Shown piece by piece: positions 1 through 6,883 of a stretch of 11,591 nt of DNA. Position 1 is the stretch's first letter. The number at the start of each line of letters is the position of its first letter. Where the stretch lies: NCBI GenBank assembly GCA_003501665.1, contig DNOQ01000043.1:1-11591 (forward strand), read 5' to 3'. The stretch is from Bacteroidales bacterium (GTDB lineage: Bacteria; Bacteroidota; Bacteroidia; Bacteroidales; VadinHA17). A model generated the notes under the pieces. It saw only the letters and a program-made list of their open reading frames with translations, was not told the DNA's origin and did no database searches. Position numbers and translations under genes: made by a program.

Positions 1-45
1 GCGACTATCATTGCAGCAAGAACCTCAATAAAAGGAACTGCTTAA
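1..45 (+). CDS. Possible C-terminal tail of a truncated upstream gene
   Basis: Frame 1 is open from the left edge to a TAA at 43-45 and would encode the last 14 residues of a protein (ATIIAARTSIKGTA). The composition is protein-like, but the stretch is too short to identify. Frame 3 is also open, to a stop at 75-77, so the frame choice is not secure. If real, the gene lies almost wholly outside the window and reads the same way as the next gene. Confidence 0.3.
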   Translation, partial: ATIIAARTSIKGTA

Positions 46-459
46 AACCAGCCGAATTCATTCATGAATCAGGTTGAAAAATCAAATAACCATTTTAACT
101 TTCAGTTTCCTTTTATCAGTTGTAAATATATAAAATGATTTTCATATAAGTCAATAATAATTGCTGATCTCTTATCAACAGTTGATGTTTAGATATTAAC
201 ATTTTCCGGATATCCGATAATTCATGAACGTATGGAGATTTGAAGAAAGAAATGAAAAAAGTGAAAAAAGTGAATAAAGTCAGGTTTGAGAATGTAACCT
301 TAACGATTATTTTTCCGTATTAAGGAAATAAACCGGAAACAAAATTCTGGGAATAAGTCTTTTGTCTCTGAACCTGAATGTACAGGAGAGCTTAACTTAC
401 TTTGAATCCACAGTCCGGGAAAAGGCGGGGAAAGAATAAATTATAATAACATTGAAATT
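46..459. other. A+T-rich intergenic region without a recognisable gene
   Basis: About 410 bases with stops in all frames and strong A/T bias. It holds a perfect 10-bp palindrome CGGATATCCG at 207-216 and a short tandem repeat of three 9-nt units of the type RTGAAAAAA at 252-278. A -7-like element TTACTTTG lies at 397-404 (one mismatch to TANNTTTG), but the nearest TTTG, at 361-364, is 32 nt away, which is too far for a standard -33 box. No confident promoter for the following gene can be named. Confidence 0.5.
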
Positions 460-1110
460 ATGAAAAGAGATAAAGAATTGAATGAGAATTCTACAAGTGA
501 ATCATTTACTTTTCCATTTAAACCATTCGATGAATGGGTTGTAAAACCGGTAATAAATAACCATGATGATATACCTGAATGGGGTTTGACTGAAAGACTA
601 TCGAAAGATTATGGCCTTTCAAGAGAGAAGATCAATCATCTGATCAGATATGTAGTATATGCATTTGGCACAAGTTCTTATTTTGAGGAGGAGATTAAAG
701 TAATTGATTTTAACAAAAACCCGGAAAATATTTTATCGGTCAGATTTGAATCAATGAATAAAAACTTCACGATCAAAGATCCAAAGATCATTGATAAAAT
801 GTATAAACTTCTTATAGGCGAAAACAATCTTTTTAAATTACCACACCCATATAATAAAGAAATTGTCAGGAAGATTGCGACAAAGGTCTTCAGGGAACTT
901 ACCGGAAACGAGAAGATCTCAAAATCTGCTGCATACTGCATAATCGGATTCATTCTTGCTTACTATAGTTATGGAATGTGTAAAGAGAAACTGATGAGTG
1001 AGGGAGAGTTCATTTATGATACTATTGAAAAGGAAAATAAAGGGATCGCGGTGACTAAAAACTATCTTCAGTATCTTGCAGACACGGTTGCAGAATATAT
1101 TGAAGATTAG
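460..1110 (+). CDS. Hypothetical protein, 216 aa, unrecognised family
   Basis: I do not recognise this protein. It has no signal peptide and no clear membrane span, is rich in K, E, N and I, and looks like a soluble cytoplasmic mostly helical protein. Residues about 43-67 (TERLSKDYGLSREKINHLIR...) have the spacing of a helix-turn-helix-like helical pair, but no DNA-binding family can be assigned. The start at 460 is the first in-frame ATG and follows an A/T-rich leader without a Shine-Dalgarno sequence, normal for Bacteroidota. It is visibly more A+T-rich than the asmA and C69 genes. It stands alone, facing the 3' end of the tRNA-Arg gene about 100 nt away; tRNA 3' ends are common integration sites, so an acquired origin is possible, but no integrase or attachment duplication is visible here. 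Confidence 0.75.
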   Translation: MKRDKELNENSTSESFTFPFKPFDEWVVKPVINNHDDIPEWGLTERLSKDYGLSREKINHLIRYVVYAFGTSSYFEEEIKVIDFNKNPENILSVRFESMNKNFTIKDPKIIDKMYKLLIGENNLFKLPHPYNKEIVRKIATKVFRELTGNEKISKSAAYCIIGFILAYYSYGMCKEKLMSEGEFIYDTIEKENKGIAVTKNYLQYLADTVAEYIED

Positions 1111-1159
1111 ATTATTTCTTCGTGTTTTGGTACTTATTGATTCACTCAGAGGATAAATA

Positions 1160-1200
1160 AGTAAGCGCAACTGTCTGTATTTCTGATGATTGCGCTTACT
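1160..1200 (-). terminator. Hairpin terminator downstream of tRNA-Arg
   Basis: A perfect 11-bp inverted repeat, AGTAAGCGCAA at 1160-1170 and TTGCGCTTACT at 1190-1200, with a 19-nt loop. It begins 6 nt past the tRNA 3' end in the direction of tRNA transcription and is followed on that strand by the T-rich TTATTTAT. An outer 7-bp complementarity (TCACTCA 1142-1148 with TGAGTGA 1203-1209) could extend it but would compete with the tRNA acceptor end. It may also stop transcripts coming from the hypothetical gene on the other side. Confidence 0.55.
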
Positions 1201-1206
1201 ATTGAG

Positions 1207-1280
1207 TGATCCCGAAGGGATTCAAACCCCCAACCTTCTGATCCGTAGTCAGATGCTCTATTCAGTTAAGCTACGGGACC
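1207..1280 (-). tRNA. tRNA-Arg (anticodon ACG)
   Basis: The minus strand folds into a complete 74-nt cloverleaf. The acceptor stem GGTCCCG/CGGGATC has one G-U pair and discriminator A. The D arm is GCTT/GAGC. The anticodon stem TCTGA/TCAGA closes a 7-nt loop CTACGGA with anticodon ACG, read as ICG after deamination, hence arginine for CGN codons. The T arm GGGGG/CCCTT carries loop TTTGAAT. CCA is not encoded, so it is added after transcription. A Bacteroidota-type promoter lies just upstream and a hairpin terminator just downstream, so it seems to be a single-gene transcript. Confidence 0.95.
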
Positions 1281-1296
1281 ATGTTTCGAGAAATTG

Positions 1297-1326
1297 CAAA
1301 TTTAATAATAATTGCCAACTGCCAAC
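1297..1326 (-). promoter_or_regulatory. Promoter of tRNA-Arg (-33/-7 Bacteroidota type)
   Basis: On the minus strand TAAATTTG (1304-1297) matches the -7 consensus TANNTTTG exactly. Eighteen nucleotides upstream is GTTG (1326-1323), three of four positions of the -33 TTTG. The predicted start near 1290 gives a leader of about 10 nt before the tRNA 5' end. The -33 box lies inside the 7-nt repeat array. Confidence 0.65.
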
Positions 1327-1367
1327 TGCCATTTGCCAACTTCTTTTTGCCAACTGCCAACTTTCAC
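1312..1367. repeat. Degenerate 7-nt tandem repeat array (TTGCCAA/CTGCCAA type)
   Basis: Eight consecutive 7-nt blocks in one frame: TTGCCAA at 1312, 1333 and 1347, CTGCCAA at 1319 and 1354, CTGCCAT at 1326, and two diverged blocks at 1340 and 1361. Divergence is by substitution, and the 7-nt phase is kept through the diverged blocks. The array lies between the tRNA-Arg promoter and the AsmA gene. The same word occurs in both orientations at 6680-6751. Confidence 0.85.
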
Positions 1368-1450
1368 AATTTTAAATTTCAGTATAATTCATTAATTTCA
1401 TCCCGTCAAAAAACGCGTACACTTCTGGTAAAATCAAAATTATAAAACGT

Positions 1451-4282
1451 ATGACAAAGCTGGCAAAAATAATAGCTGTTTCTGTTTCCGCACTTTTACT
1501 TCTGATCCTGCTCCTGCTGTTCACGGTTCCGGTGATATTCAAAGAAAAAATTAAAACCAAAGTGCAACAGGTAATAAGTGAATCGATAAATGCCAAAGTG
1601 AATTTTAAAGATTATAAACTGAGCTTCTTCAGGAATTTTCCTGACCTGTCGTTCGGACTGGATGATTTATCTGTTATCGGTATTGATAAATTCGAAAATG
1701 ATACTCTGGCCGGGTTCAAATCTTTCGACCTGGTTTTCAACCTCCCCAGCCTTTTTAAAAAATCGGGTTATGAGATAAAATCTATCGTGATTGACAGGGC
1801 AATGCTTTATATCACATACCTTGAAGATAATTCATTTAACTGGGATATAGCCACTGATACAGCAACTACAGCAACCATTGAAGAAGAGGAGTCAACTACT
1901 TCAGGGATGAAAATCCTTCTTAAAAAAGTTTCCGTTCACAACAGCCTGCTTCAATATACCGACAAAACTTTGGATGTGAAAGCAATTATCAACGACCTGA
2001 ACTTTGATCTCACAGGTGATATGACCCTGAACGAGACTGACCTCAAAATTAAGTTGAACGCAGGTGACGTTAATTTTATAATGGAAGGTATAAAATATCT
2101 TAACAGGGCAAAAGCAAATGGTGAACTGGACCTGCTTGCAAATCTCGATACTTACAGATTTATATTTCGTGAGAACTATCTGACGATTAATGACCTGAAG
2201 ATCAACTTTACAGGCTGGGTTGAAATGCCCGAAGACGATATTTCAACTGATATTCTGTTTAAATCGGAACAGACATCATTCAAAACGCTTCTTTCGCTTA
2301 TTCCGGCGGTTTATATGAATGATTTCCAAAATCTTAATGCAAGCGGAGAATTTTCACTTTCGGGTTCGGCAAAAGGTGTTTACAGCGATGCCGACAGTAC
2401 TATGCCTGATATCAGTGTAAACCTTGTTGTCAGTAACGGACTTGTCAGCTATCCTGCATTACCGGAAAAGATCAGTAACATAAACATCAAAGCCGATGCT
2501 TATGTAGACGGGAAAGACATGGATAAAACCACCGCCGGCATTGAGAAATTCCACATGGAGCTGGCAGGCAATCCGTTTGATGTTACCTTCGCACTGAAAA
2601 CCCCTGTGAGCGATCCCGACATCAGAGGATCCATGACCGGCAAAATTGATCTTACTGCCCTTTCAAATGCAATACCTCTCGATAGTCTGAATCTTTCCGG
2701 GATCATTGAGATGTCAGTTAAAATGGCCGGACGCCTGTCAATGATCGAAAAACAGCAGTATGACAAATTCCAGGCTTCGGGAAATATGGGAATTAAAGAT
2801 ATGCTCGTGGAAATGACCGGTTATCCGGAAGTAAGAATTAACGAGGCAGGATTTGAATTTTCACCTGCTTACGCAGCTCTCACCGGTGCCAGTCTGAAAA
2901 TCGGGGAGAACAGTGATTTTCAGATAAACGGCAGACTTGAAAATTATATCCCATATCTATTTAAAGATGAAACCATTAAAGGGAATCTTGTCCTGAGATC
3001 CAATATGGTCGATGCTTCTGAAATATTGTCGAAAATTATCGCAGATACCACTGAGATCGAAGATACTACAGCCCTTGCTTTGATCAGGATCCCTCAAAAC
3101 ATAGACTTTGATTTCAATGCTTTGATACACCAGTTCAGATATGATAAAATAAAAGCCGGCAATGTTAAAGGTCACATACTGGTAAAAGACGGAATTCTGA
3201 GCATAAGAGAAACAGGGATGAATATTCTGGGAGGTCTGGTGACCATGAATGCCGACTATGATACCCGTGACACCCTCAAACCGGTAATGAAAGCAGATTT
3301 CAGTATTCAGGGTATCGGGGTAAAAGACGGGTTTAACACATTCAATACAATTAAGAAGCTGGCACCTGCTGCACAAGGTGTTGATGGTAAAGTAAATTTA
3401 AAACTTAACTATGAAAGCCTCCTTGGAAGTAATATGATGCCTCTGATAAAAACGATATCGGGAGGAGGGAAGCTTCAATCAGACCGGATAACCCTTGTGG
3501 AATCAGCTGCATATGATAAAATGAAGGAACTTCTTAAACTTGGTGAAAACTATACCAACACATTCCGGGATTTAAACGTCAGCTTTAACATCAGGGCGGG
3601 TAGAGTTTATGTTGATCCGTTTGACGTGAAAGCCGGAAATATCAGGATGAATATAAGTGGAGACCAGGGGATCGATCAGACAATGAATTATTTCATTAAG
3701 ACCGAGATCCCGCGTTCTGAACTGGGTGGTTCCGTAAATTCATTTATTGACGGAATTTCTGCCCAGGCTTCAGCATTGGGATTTGCATTTAAAATGCCGT
3801 CCGATGTAATGAAGATCAATGTCAGAATTACCGGTGTTTTCGGAAAACCAATAGTGACACTTGTGTTTGGTTCGGGTACCGGTGAAAGTGTCACAGGAAT
3901 TAAGGCTTCTGTAACTGAAACTGTAAGGGAAAATGCGACAAAGGCAATAGATGAAGGTAAGGAGAAACTGCGCACGGAAGCTGAAGCCCGGGGCGACAGA
4001 CTGATAAAAGAAGCTGAGGAAAAAGCCCAAATGCTTCGTGATGAAGCTGCAAAATCTGCAGAAACGATCAGAAAGGAGGCTGACCTTCAGGCTCAGAAGC
4101 TGGTTGATGAGGCATCATCAAAGGGTCCCGTAGCAAAGCTGGCAGCACAGAAAGCTGCAGATACACTCAGGAGGGAAGCAGATAAAAAAGCTGCTCAGCT
4201 TGTTCAGGAAGCCGATGCACGCGCAATAAAAATGGTTGAAGAGGCCAAAGCCCAAAAGGAAGACTTAATCAATAAGATATAG
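1451..4282 (+). CDS. AsmA family protein with C-terminal coiled-coil tail
   Basis: A 943-residue inner-membrane-anchored envelope protein of the AsmA family. Residues 1-6 are followed by one strong membrane span (about 7-30). Then comes the typical AsmA N-terminal region with the family-like SFFRNFPDLSFGLDDLSVIG (about 58-77). A long periplasmic beta-rich body follows, and an AsmA C-terminal-like region with GGGKLQSDRITL and a late VRITGVFGKPIVTLVFG-like strand pair just before residue 818. Characterised AsmA-like proteins (TamB, YhdP, YdbH) bridge the envelope and are linked to phospholipid transport and outer-membrane assembly; the exact role here is inferred. From about residue 818 to the end there is an Ala/Glu/Lys/Arg-rich helix with 11-residue-like repeats (EAEEKAQ, EADLQAQ, EADKKAAQ), resembling ATP synthase b or V-ATPase E stalks. 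It converges on rplS across a shared terminator. The ATG at 1451 places the signal anchor correctly. Confidence 0.88.
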   Translation: MTKLAKIIAVSVSALLLLILLLLFTVPVIFKEKIKTKVQQVISESINAKVNFKDYKLSFFRNFPDLSFGLDDLSVIGIDKFENDTLAGFKSFDLVFNLPSLFKKSGYEIKSIVIDRAMLYITYLEDNSFNWDIATDTATTATIEEEESTTSGMKILLKKVSVHNSLLQYTDKTLDVKAIINDLNFDLTGDMTLNETDLKIKLNAGDVNFIMEGIKYLNRAKANGELDLLANLDTYRFIFRENYLTINDLKINFTGWVEMPEDDISTDILFKSEQTSFKTLLSLIPAVYMNDFQNLNASGEFSLSGSAKGVYSDADSTMPDISVNLVVSNGLVSYPALPEKISNINIKADAYVDGKDMDKTTAGIEKFHMELAGNPFDVTFALKTPVSDPDIRGSMTGKIDLTALSNAIPLDSLNLSGIIEMSVKMAGRLSMIEKQQYDKFQASGNMGIKDMLVEMTGYPEVRINEAGFEFSPAYAALTGASLKIGENSDFQINGRLENYIPYLFKDETIKGNLVLRSNMVDASEILSKIIADTTEIEDTTALALIRIPQNIDFDFNALIHQFRYDKIKAGNVKGHILVKDGILSIRETGMNILGGLVTMNADYDTRDTLKPVMKADFSIQGIGVKDGFNTFNTIKKLAPAAQGVDGKVNLKLNYESLLGSNMMPLIKTISGGGKLQSDRITLVESAAYDKMKELLKLGENYTNTFRDLNVSFNIRAGRVYVDPFDVKAGNIRMNISGDQGIDQTMNYFIKTEIPRSELGGSVNSFIDGISAQASALGFAFKMPSDVMKINVRITGVFGKPIVTLVFGSGTGESVTGIKASVTETVRENATKAIDEGKEKLRTEAEARGDRLIKEAEEKAQMLRDEAAKSAETIRKEADLQAQKLVDEASSKGPVAKLAAQKAADTLRREADKKAAQLVQEADARAIKMVEEAKAQKEDLINKI

Positions 4283-4308
4283 CTAAGAGGACTTTTAGAC
4301 TGCACGAC

Positions 4309-4342
4309 AACAAAAAAGCCATCCTCCGATGGCTTTTTTGTT
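4309..4342. terminator. Bidirectional rho-independent terminator between asmA-like gene and rplS
   Basis: A perfect 15-bp stem (4309-4323 with 4328-4342) closed by the 4-nt loop CTCC. The core GCCATC/GATGGC is flanked by six A on the left and six T on the right, so it works as a U-tract terminator on both strands. The right arm overlaps the rplS stop codon (4343-4341) by two bases, so the L19 coding end forms part of the hairpin. Confidence 0.92.
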
Positions 4343-4688
4343 AAAATTTCCTTTCCTTGATCCTTGCTTTCTTTCCGGTCAGTTTGCGAAGGTAAAAAAT
4401 TCTTGCCCTGCGTACCTTGCCATGCTTGTTTAGTTCTACCTTGCTGATGAACGGGGATGAAACAGGGAAAATCCTTTCAACACCAATATTCCCCGACATT
4501 TTTCTGACGGTGAATGTTGCAGTATGTCCGGTTCCTGCCCTCTGAAGAACAACCCCGCGAAACTGCTGAATTCTCTCCTTGTTACCTTCTATTATCTTAT
4601 AGTGTACAGTGATTGTATCACCTGCAATGAATTTCGGGAAATCAGTCTTTACCTCCAATTCCTTATCAACAACGTTCATTAAGTTCAT
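4341..4688 (-). CDS. rplS: 50S ribosomal protein L19
   Basis: L19 of the large ribosomal subunit, located at the 30S-50S interface. The 115-residue product is of normal family length and carries the signature segments FIAGDTITVHYKIIEGNKER, FRGVVLQRAG, FTVRKMSGNIGVERIFP, and near the C terminus KVRRARIFYLRKLTGKKARI. I chose the ATG at 4688 (MNLMNVVDKELEVKTDFPKF), which aligns with the usual L19 N terminus. A longer frame to 4853 would translate the promoter region and a 7-nt repeat array into a repetitive nonsense extension. A second ATG at 4679 is possible but would trim the conserved start. The gene appears monocistronic: an exact -7 element lies about 46 nt upstream and the terminator hairpin touches the stop codon. 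Confidence 0.96.
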   Translation of the reverse strand: MNLMNVVDKELEVKTDFPKFIAGDTITVHYKIIEGNKERIQQFRGVVLQRAGTGHTATFTVRKMSGNIGVERIFPVSSPFISKVELNKHGKVRRARIFYLRKLTGKKARIKERKF

Positions 4689-4733
4689 CTCGCAAAATAT
4701 TTTGTGTTCCGTATTTTCTCTGAAAATCGGTCG

Positions 4734-4741
4734 CAAATTTA
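4734..4741 (-). promoter_or_regulatory. -7 element of the rplS promoter
   Basis: On the minus strand TAAATTTG matches the Bacteroidota -7 consensus TANNTTTG exactly. The predicted start near 4727 gives a leader of roughly 39 nt to the chosen ATG. No good TTTG is present at -33; the region there reads CTGG, so only the -7 half is supported. Its position argues against the longer L19 reading frame. Confidence 0.5.
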
Positions 4742-4799
4742 CATAAATATTTCTTATAAACCAGTCTGGGAGTAAAATTGTTTTAAATTCCACTTTCCC

Positions 4800-4834
4800 G
4801 GTATTCGGTATTCGGTATTCGGCATTCGGCATTC
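4800..4834. repeat. Five tandem 7-nt repeats (GGTATTC/GGCATTC)
   Basis: Three perfect copies of GGTATTC (4800-4820) are followed by two copies of GGCATTC (4821-4834). Bases 4799-4817 are complementary at 18 of 19 positions to 4876-4894 in the neighbouring array, so the two could form a long hairpin with a 58-nt loop. It lies between the rplS promoter and the end of the C69 gene. Confidence 0.9.
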
Positions 4835-4851
4835 GTAATAATAAAGAACTC

Positions 4852-4914
4852 ACTTACTACTTAACGCTTACTGCTTACCGATTACCGAATACCGAGCCCT
4901 GTGCTCTGAGCCTT
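4852..4914. repeat. Drifting 7-nt repeat array ending at the C69 stop codon
   Basis: Nine consecutive 7-nt blocks keep one phase while the word changes gradually. Early blocks are of type ACTTACT/GCTTACT, then GCTTACC, GATTACC and GAATACC (4873-4893), and the last blocks are of type GAGCCCT/GTGCTCT. GAATACC is the reverse complement of GGTATTC in the preceding array. The last block runs into the stop codon of the C69 gene (4915-4913), so the array occupies the whole 3' flank where a terminator would be expected. Confidence 0.75.
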
Positions 4915-6643
4915 AGTGTCCCTCCCCTGCCGGTACCAGCAATTTCTTGCCGGTGCCCTGAATGACTGATTTTTTCCAGGAATCCGGATAACCCGGTTGT
5001 TGAGGCATCATCGGATATCCCACAGGACTGACGGAAAATTTTCCGTCTTTTTCATTCTTGATATTACCATCAATATATTTTACAAGGAGATATTCACTCA
5101 GACTCTTCCATTCCTTAAAAGTATTTTTTGCGGTTTTAAGTGAATATTCTGTAAGATATTCCCGGGCCTTCCAGACATCATTTTCATATAATTTAACGGC
5201 TTCTTCATCTGCCGATGCTGTTCCGGAAATATAACCCATTTCAAGTTTCCTCTGGACTTTCAGTGCATCTTCGCTCATCATATCATATCTTGAATAGCAC
5301 ATGTTTGCTACAAGGTTAAAAAGCCAGAAAGCTGAAGTCGGTGAATATGTGACCAGGTCTCCGTTACCTTCCCTGAAGCACTCAGGTACCTGTGTGATGC
5401 CACAGTACATCGGGTTAAAAACAGTAGTAGAGGCGTCGTCCACACCAAACCAGAAAATCCCACCTATGGGATCAGGCAGCCAGTTACGGCTTTCGGCAAC
5501 AAAAACAAATCCTGTCTGCTGGGTTGCTGTTGCCCTTTCATTACAGTAGGATGGTGCATCGGGATCATCGGATACTTTCCACGTAAGCGGGCGCCAGCGG
5601 TATGGCGCTCCAAACGGACCAGCCCCGATATCTTTTCTCATATCAAAGGGAGTTCCTTCGAGATGATCGCGCATGAAATTCATCATGTCATAATTGGATA
5701 TCCTGCGTTCAGGCTTGATCCACAGAGGCATGCGGTTGCTCAGGTCATGTCCCGAAGCATAATTGATATATTTTTCCATTTCTTTGTTAACAGCTCTGAA
5801 GAATGCCCATACTCTCATCTCACAAAACCTTGCGCCTGAAAAATCAACGGGATTATAGGTATCCGAAAAGCTGAAATCCTGATCAGGTCCACTGTATAGT
5901 TTCTTCGCCCTGGCAACTTCAATTACATCCCAGGCATAAACACATTCAACAACAGGGTCATTTATCCTTCTCAGGTCTTTCGAGGTTATCGCTATACTGT
6001 TCTTTTTGCCGGTCGCAAGCGGGAAAGTCTGTATCCGTGCCTGATTTGCATGGGCACATACATATCCGTCAGGGACAAGACGGGCAACCCAGACAGCACC
6101 CTTATTTCCCGGTCCCTTCCCGATCATTTCAAATATCCATGCTTCATCGGGATCAGATATCGAAAACGATTCTCCTGAACTTGCGTATCCGTATTCATCA
6201 AGCAGTTCAGACATTACCTTGATGGCTTCCCGGGCTGTCTTTGCCCTCTGAAGTGTTATATATATAAGGCTTCCGTAATCAATTATACCTTCGGGATCCA
6301 CCATTCCGTCAATTCCGCCATAAGTTGTTTCGCCTATGGCAAGCTGATGTTCATTCATGTTTCCAACTACAGACCAGGTATGAGGAACCTGTTTTATCCT
6401 TCCCAGTAATTTGCCGGTATCCCATTCATAAACATCCATCATTGCACCTGCCGGATAATCTCTGGCAGGGCGATAGTAGAGTTCCCCGTAAAGAACATGT
6501 GAATCAGCCGAATAGGTGATCATCACCGATCCGTTTTTTGAAGCGCCCTTTGTCACTATAAAATTCGTGCAGGCATTTGTGGTCTGACCATCAAAAAATG
6601 TCGCCAGAAGAAGTGTCAATAGTATTGCATTAAGTTTTCTCAT
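4913..6643 (-). CDS. Secreted C69-family dipeptidase
   Basis: A 576-residue exported cysteine peptidase of family C69 (PF03577 type), an N-terminal-nucleophile hydrolase that cleaves dipeptides. Residues 1-24 form a signal peptide (MRKL, then a hydrophobic run). The family start ACTNFIVTKGAS follows, placing the catalytic Cys at residue 25, where it would be exposed by cleavage after Ala24. Downstream segments typical of the family are MITYSADSH, SFSISDPDEAWIFEMIGKGP and VPDGYVCAHANQARI. Length suits the longer Bacteroidota members. I chose the ATG at 6643; the in-frame ATG at 6694 adds a polar 17-residue leader that would spoil the signal peptide. A promoter match lies at 6794-6765, giving a leader of about 115 nt that contains a large imperfect hairpin. 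The likely place of action is the periplasm or outside, in peptide catabolism. Confidence 0.92.
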   Translation of the reverse strand: MRKLNAILLTLLLATFFDGQTTNACTNFIVTKGASKNGSVMITYSADSHVLYGELYYRPARDYPAGAMMDVYEWDTGKLLGRIKQVPHTWSVVGNMNEHQLAIGETTYGGIDGMVDPEGIIDYGSLIYITLQRAKTAREAIKVMSELLDEYGYASSGESFSISDPDEAWIFEMIGKGPGNKGAVWVARLVPDGYVCAHANQARIQTFPLATGKKNSIAITSKDLRRINDPVVECVYAWDVIEVARAKKLYSGPDQDFSFSDTYNPVDFSGARFCEMRVWAFFRAVNKEMEKYINYASGHDLSNRMPLWIKPERRISNYDMMNFMRDHLEGTPFDMRKDIGAGPFGAPYRWRPLTWKVSDDPDAPSYCNERATATQQTGFVFVAESRNWLPDPIGGIFWFGVDDASTTVFNPMYCGITQVPECFREGNGDLVTYSPTSAFWLFNLVANMCYSRYDMMSEDALKVQRKLEMGYISGTASADEEAVKLYENDVWKAREYLTEYSLKTAKNTFKEWKSLSEYLLVKYIDGNIKNEKDGKFSVSPVGYPMMPQQPGYPDSWKKSVIQGTGKKLLVPAGEGH

Positions 6644-6679
6644 ATTTATTTTAATTATATTAGCAATTCTGCGTAACGA

Positions 6680-6751
6680 GTTGGCAGTTGGCAAAAAGCA
6701 GTTGGCAAGTTTTATACCTGATTTGCCAACTGCCTACTGCGAACTGCCAAC
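6680..6751 (-). repeat. Inverted 7-nt repeat arrays forming a 29-bp imperfect hairpin in the C69 leader
   Basis: The left arm 6680-6708 is made of GTTGGCA-type blocks and the right arm 6723-6751 of TTGCCAA/CTGCCAA-type blocks. The arms are complementary at 25 of 29 positions with a 14-nt loop (6709-6722). The structure lies between the predicted C69 transcription start (about 6758) and its ATG at 6643, so it should be transcribed in the leader. The words are the same as in the array at 1312-1367. Confidence 0.85.
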
Positions 6752-6764
6752 TATATCCGGACTG

Positions 6765-6794
6765 CAAAGGTAGAAAGTCACGAATGATTTCAAA
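6765..6794 (-). promoter_or_regulatory. Promoter of the C69 dipeptidase gene
   Basis: On the minus strand TTTG (6794-6791) and TACCTTTG (6772-6765) match the Bacteroidota -33 and -7 consensus exactly, with an 18-nt spacer. The expected start is near 6758, about 115 nt before the ATG. A second exact -7 match, TAATTTTG, overlaps the -33 box but has its own TTTG only 11 nt away, so it is less likely to be used. Confidence 0.75.
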
Positions 6795-6883
6795 ATTAAA
6801 ATTCATTGTCAAATTTTTCAGAATTTACTAAAAGTACCGTTTTTTTATTTATAATTGTGCAGATCAAATCCTAGTAATCATGA

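Noticed and set aside
252..323. Small open frame for a 23-residue Lys-rich peptide
   Set aside because: It is mainly the 9-nt tandem repeat read as MKKVKKV. There is no convincing start signal, and nothing suggests a leader peptide for the next gene.
1312..1367. CRISPR-like array
   Set aside because: Units are 7 nt and contiguous, without unique spacers or adjacent cas genes. The same holds for the other repeat regions.
1190..1375. 61-residue reading frame on the plus strand
   Set aside because: It runs through the antisense of tRNA-Arg and then through the 7-nt array; no protein-like composition.
4689..4853. 55-residue N-terminal extension of L19
   Set aside because: It is the translation of the GGTATTC-type array and the rplS promoter region. 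Residues such as RMPNAEYRIPNTG simply mirror the 7-nt repeats, and the L19 family starts at the ATG at 4688.
6569..6620. Lipoprotein signal (Cys25) in the C69 protein
   Set aside because: The residues before the Cys (QTTNA) do not fit a lipobox, and in family C69 this Cys is the catalytic nucleophile exposed by processing.
6644..6694. Longer start for the C69 dipeptidase
   Set aside because: It would place a polar 17-residue stretch, partly encoded by repeat sequence, before the signal peptide. The ATG at 6643 gives a normal signal peptide ending just before the catalytic Cys.
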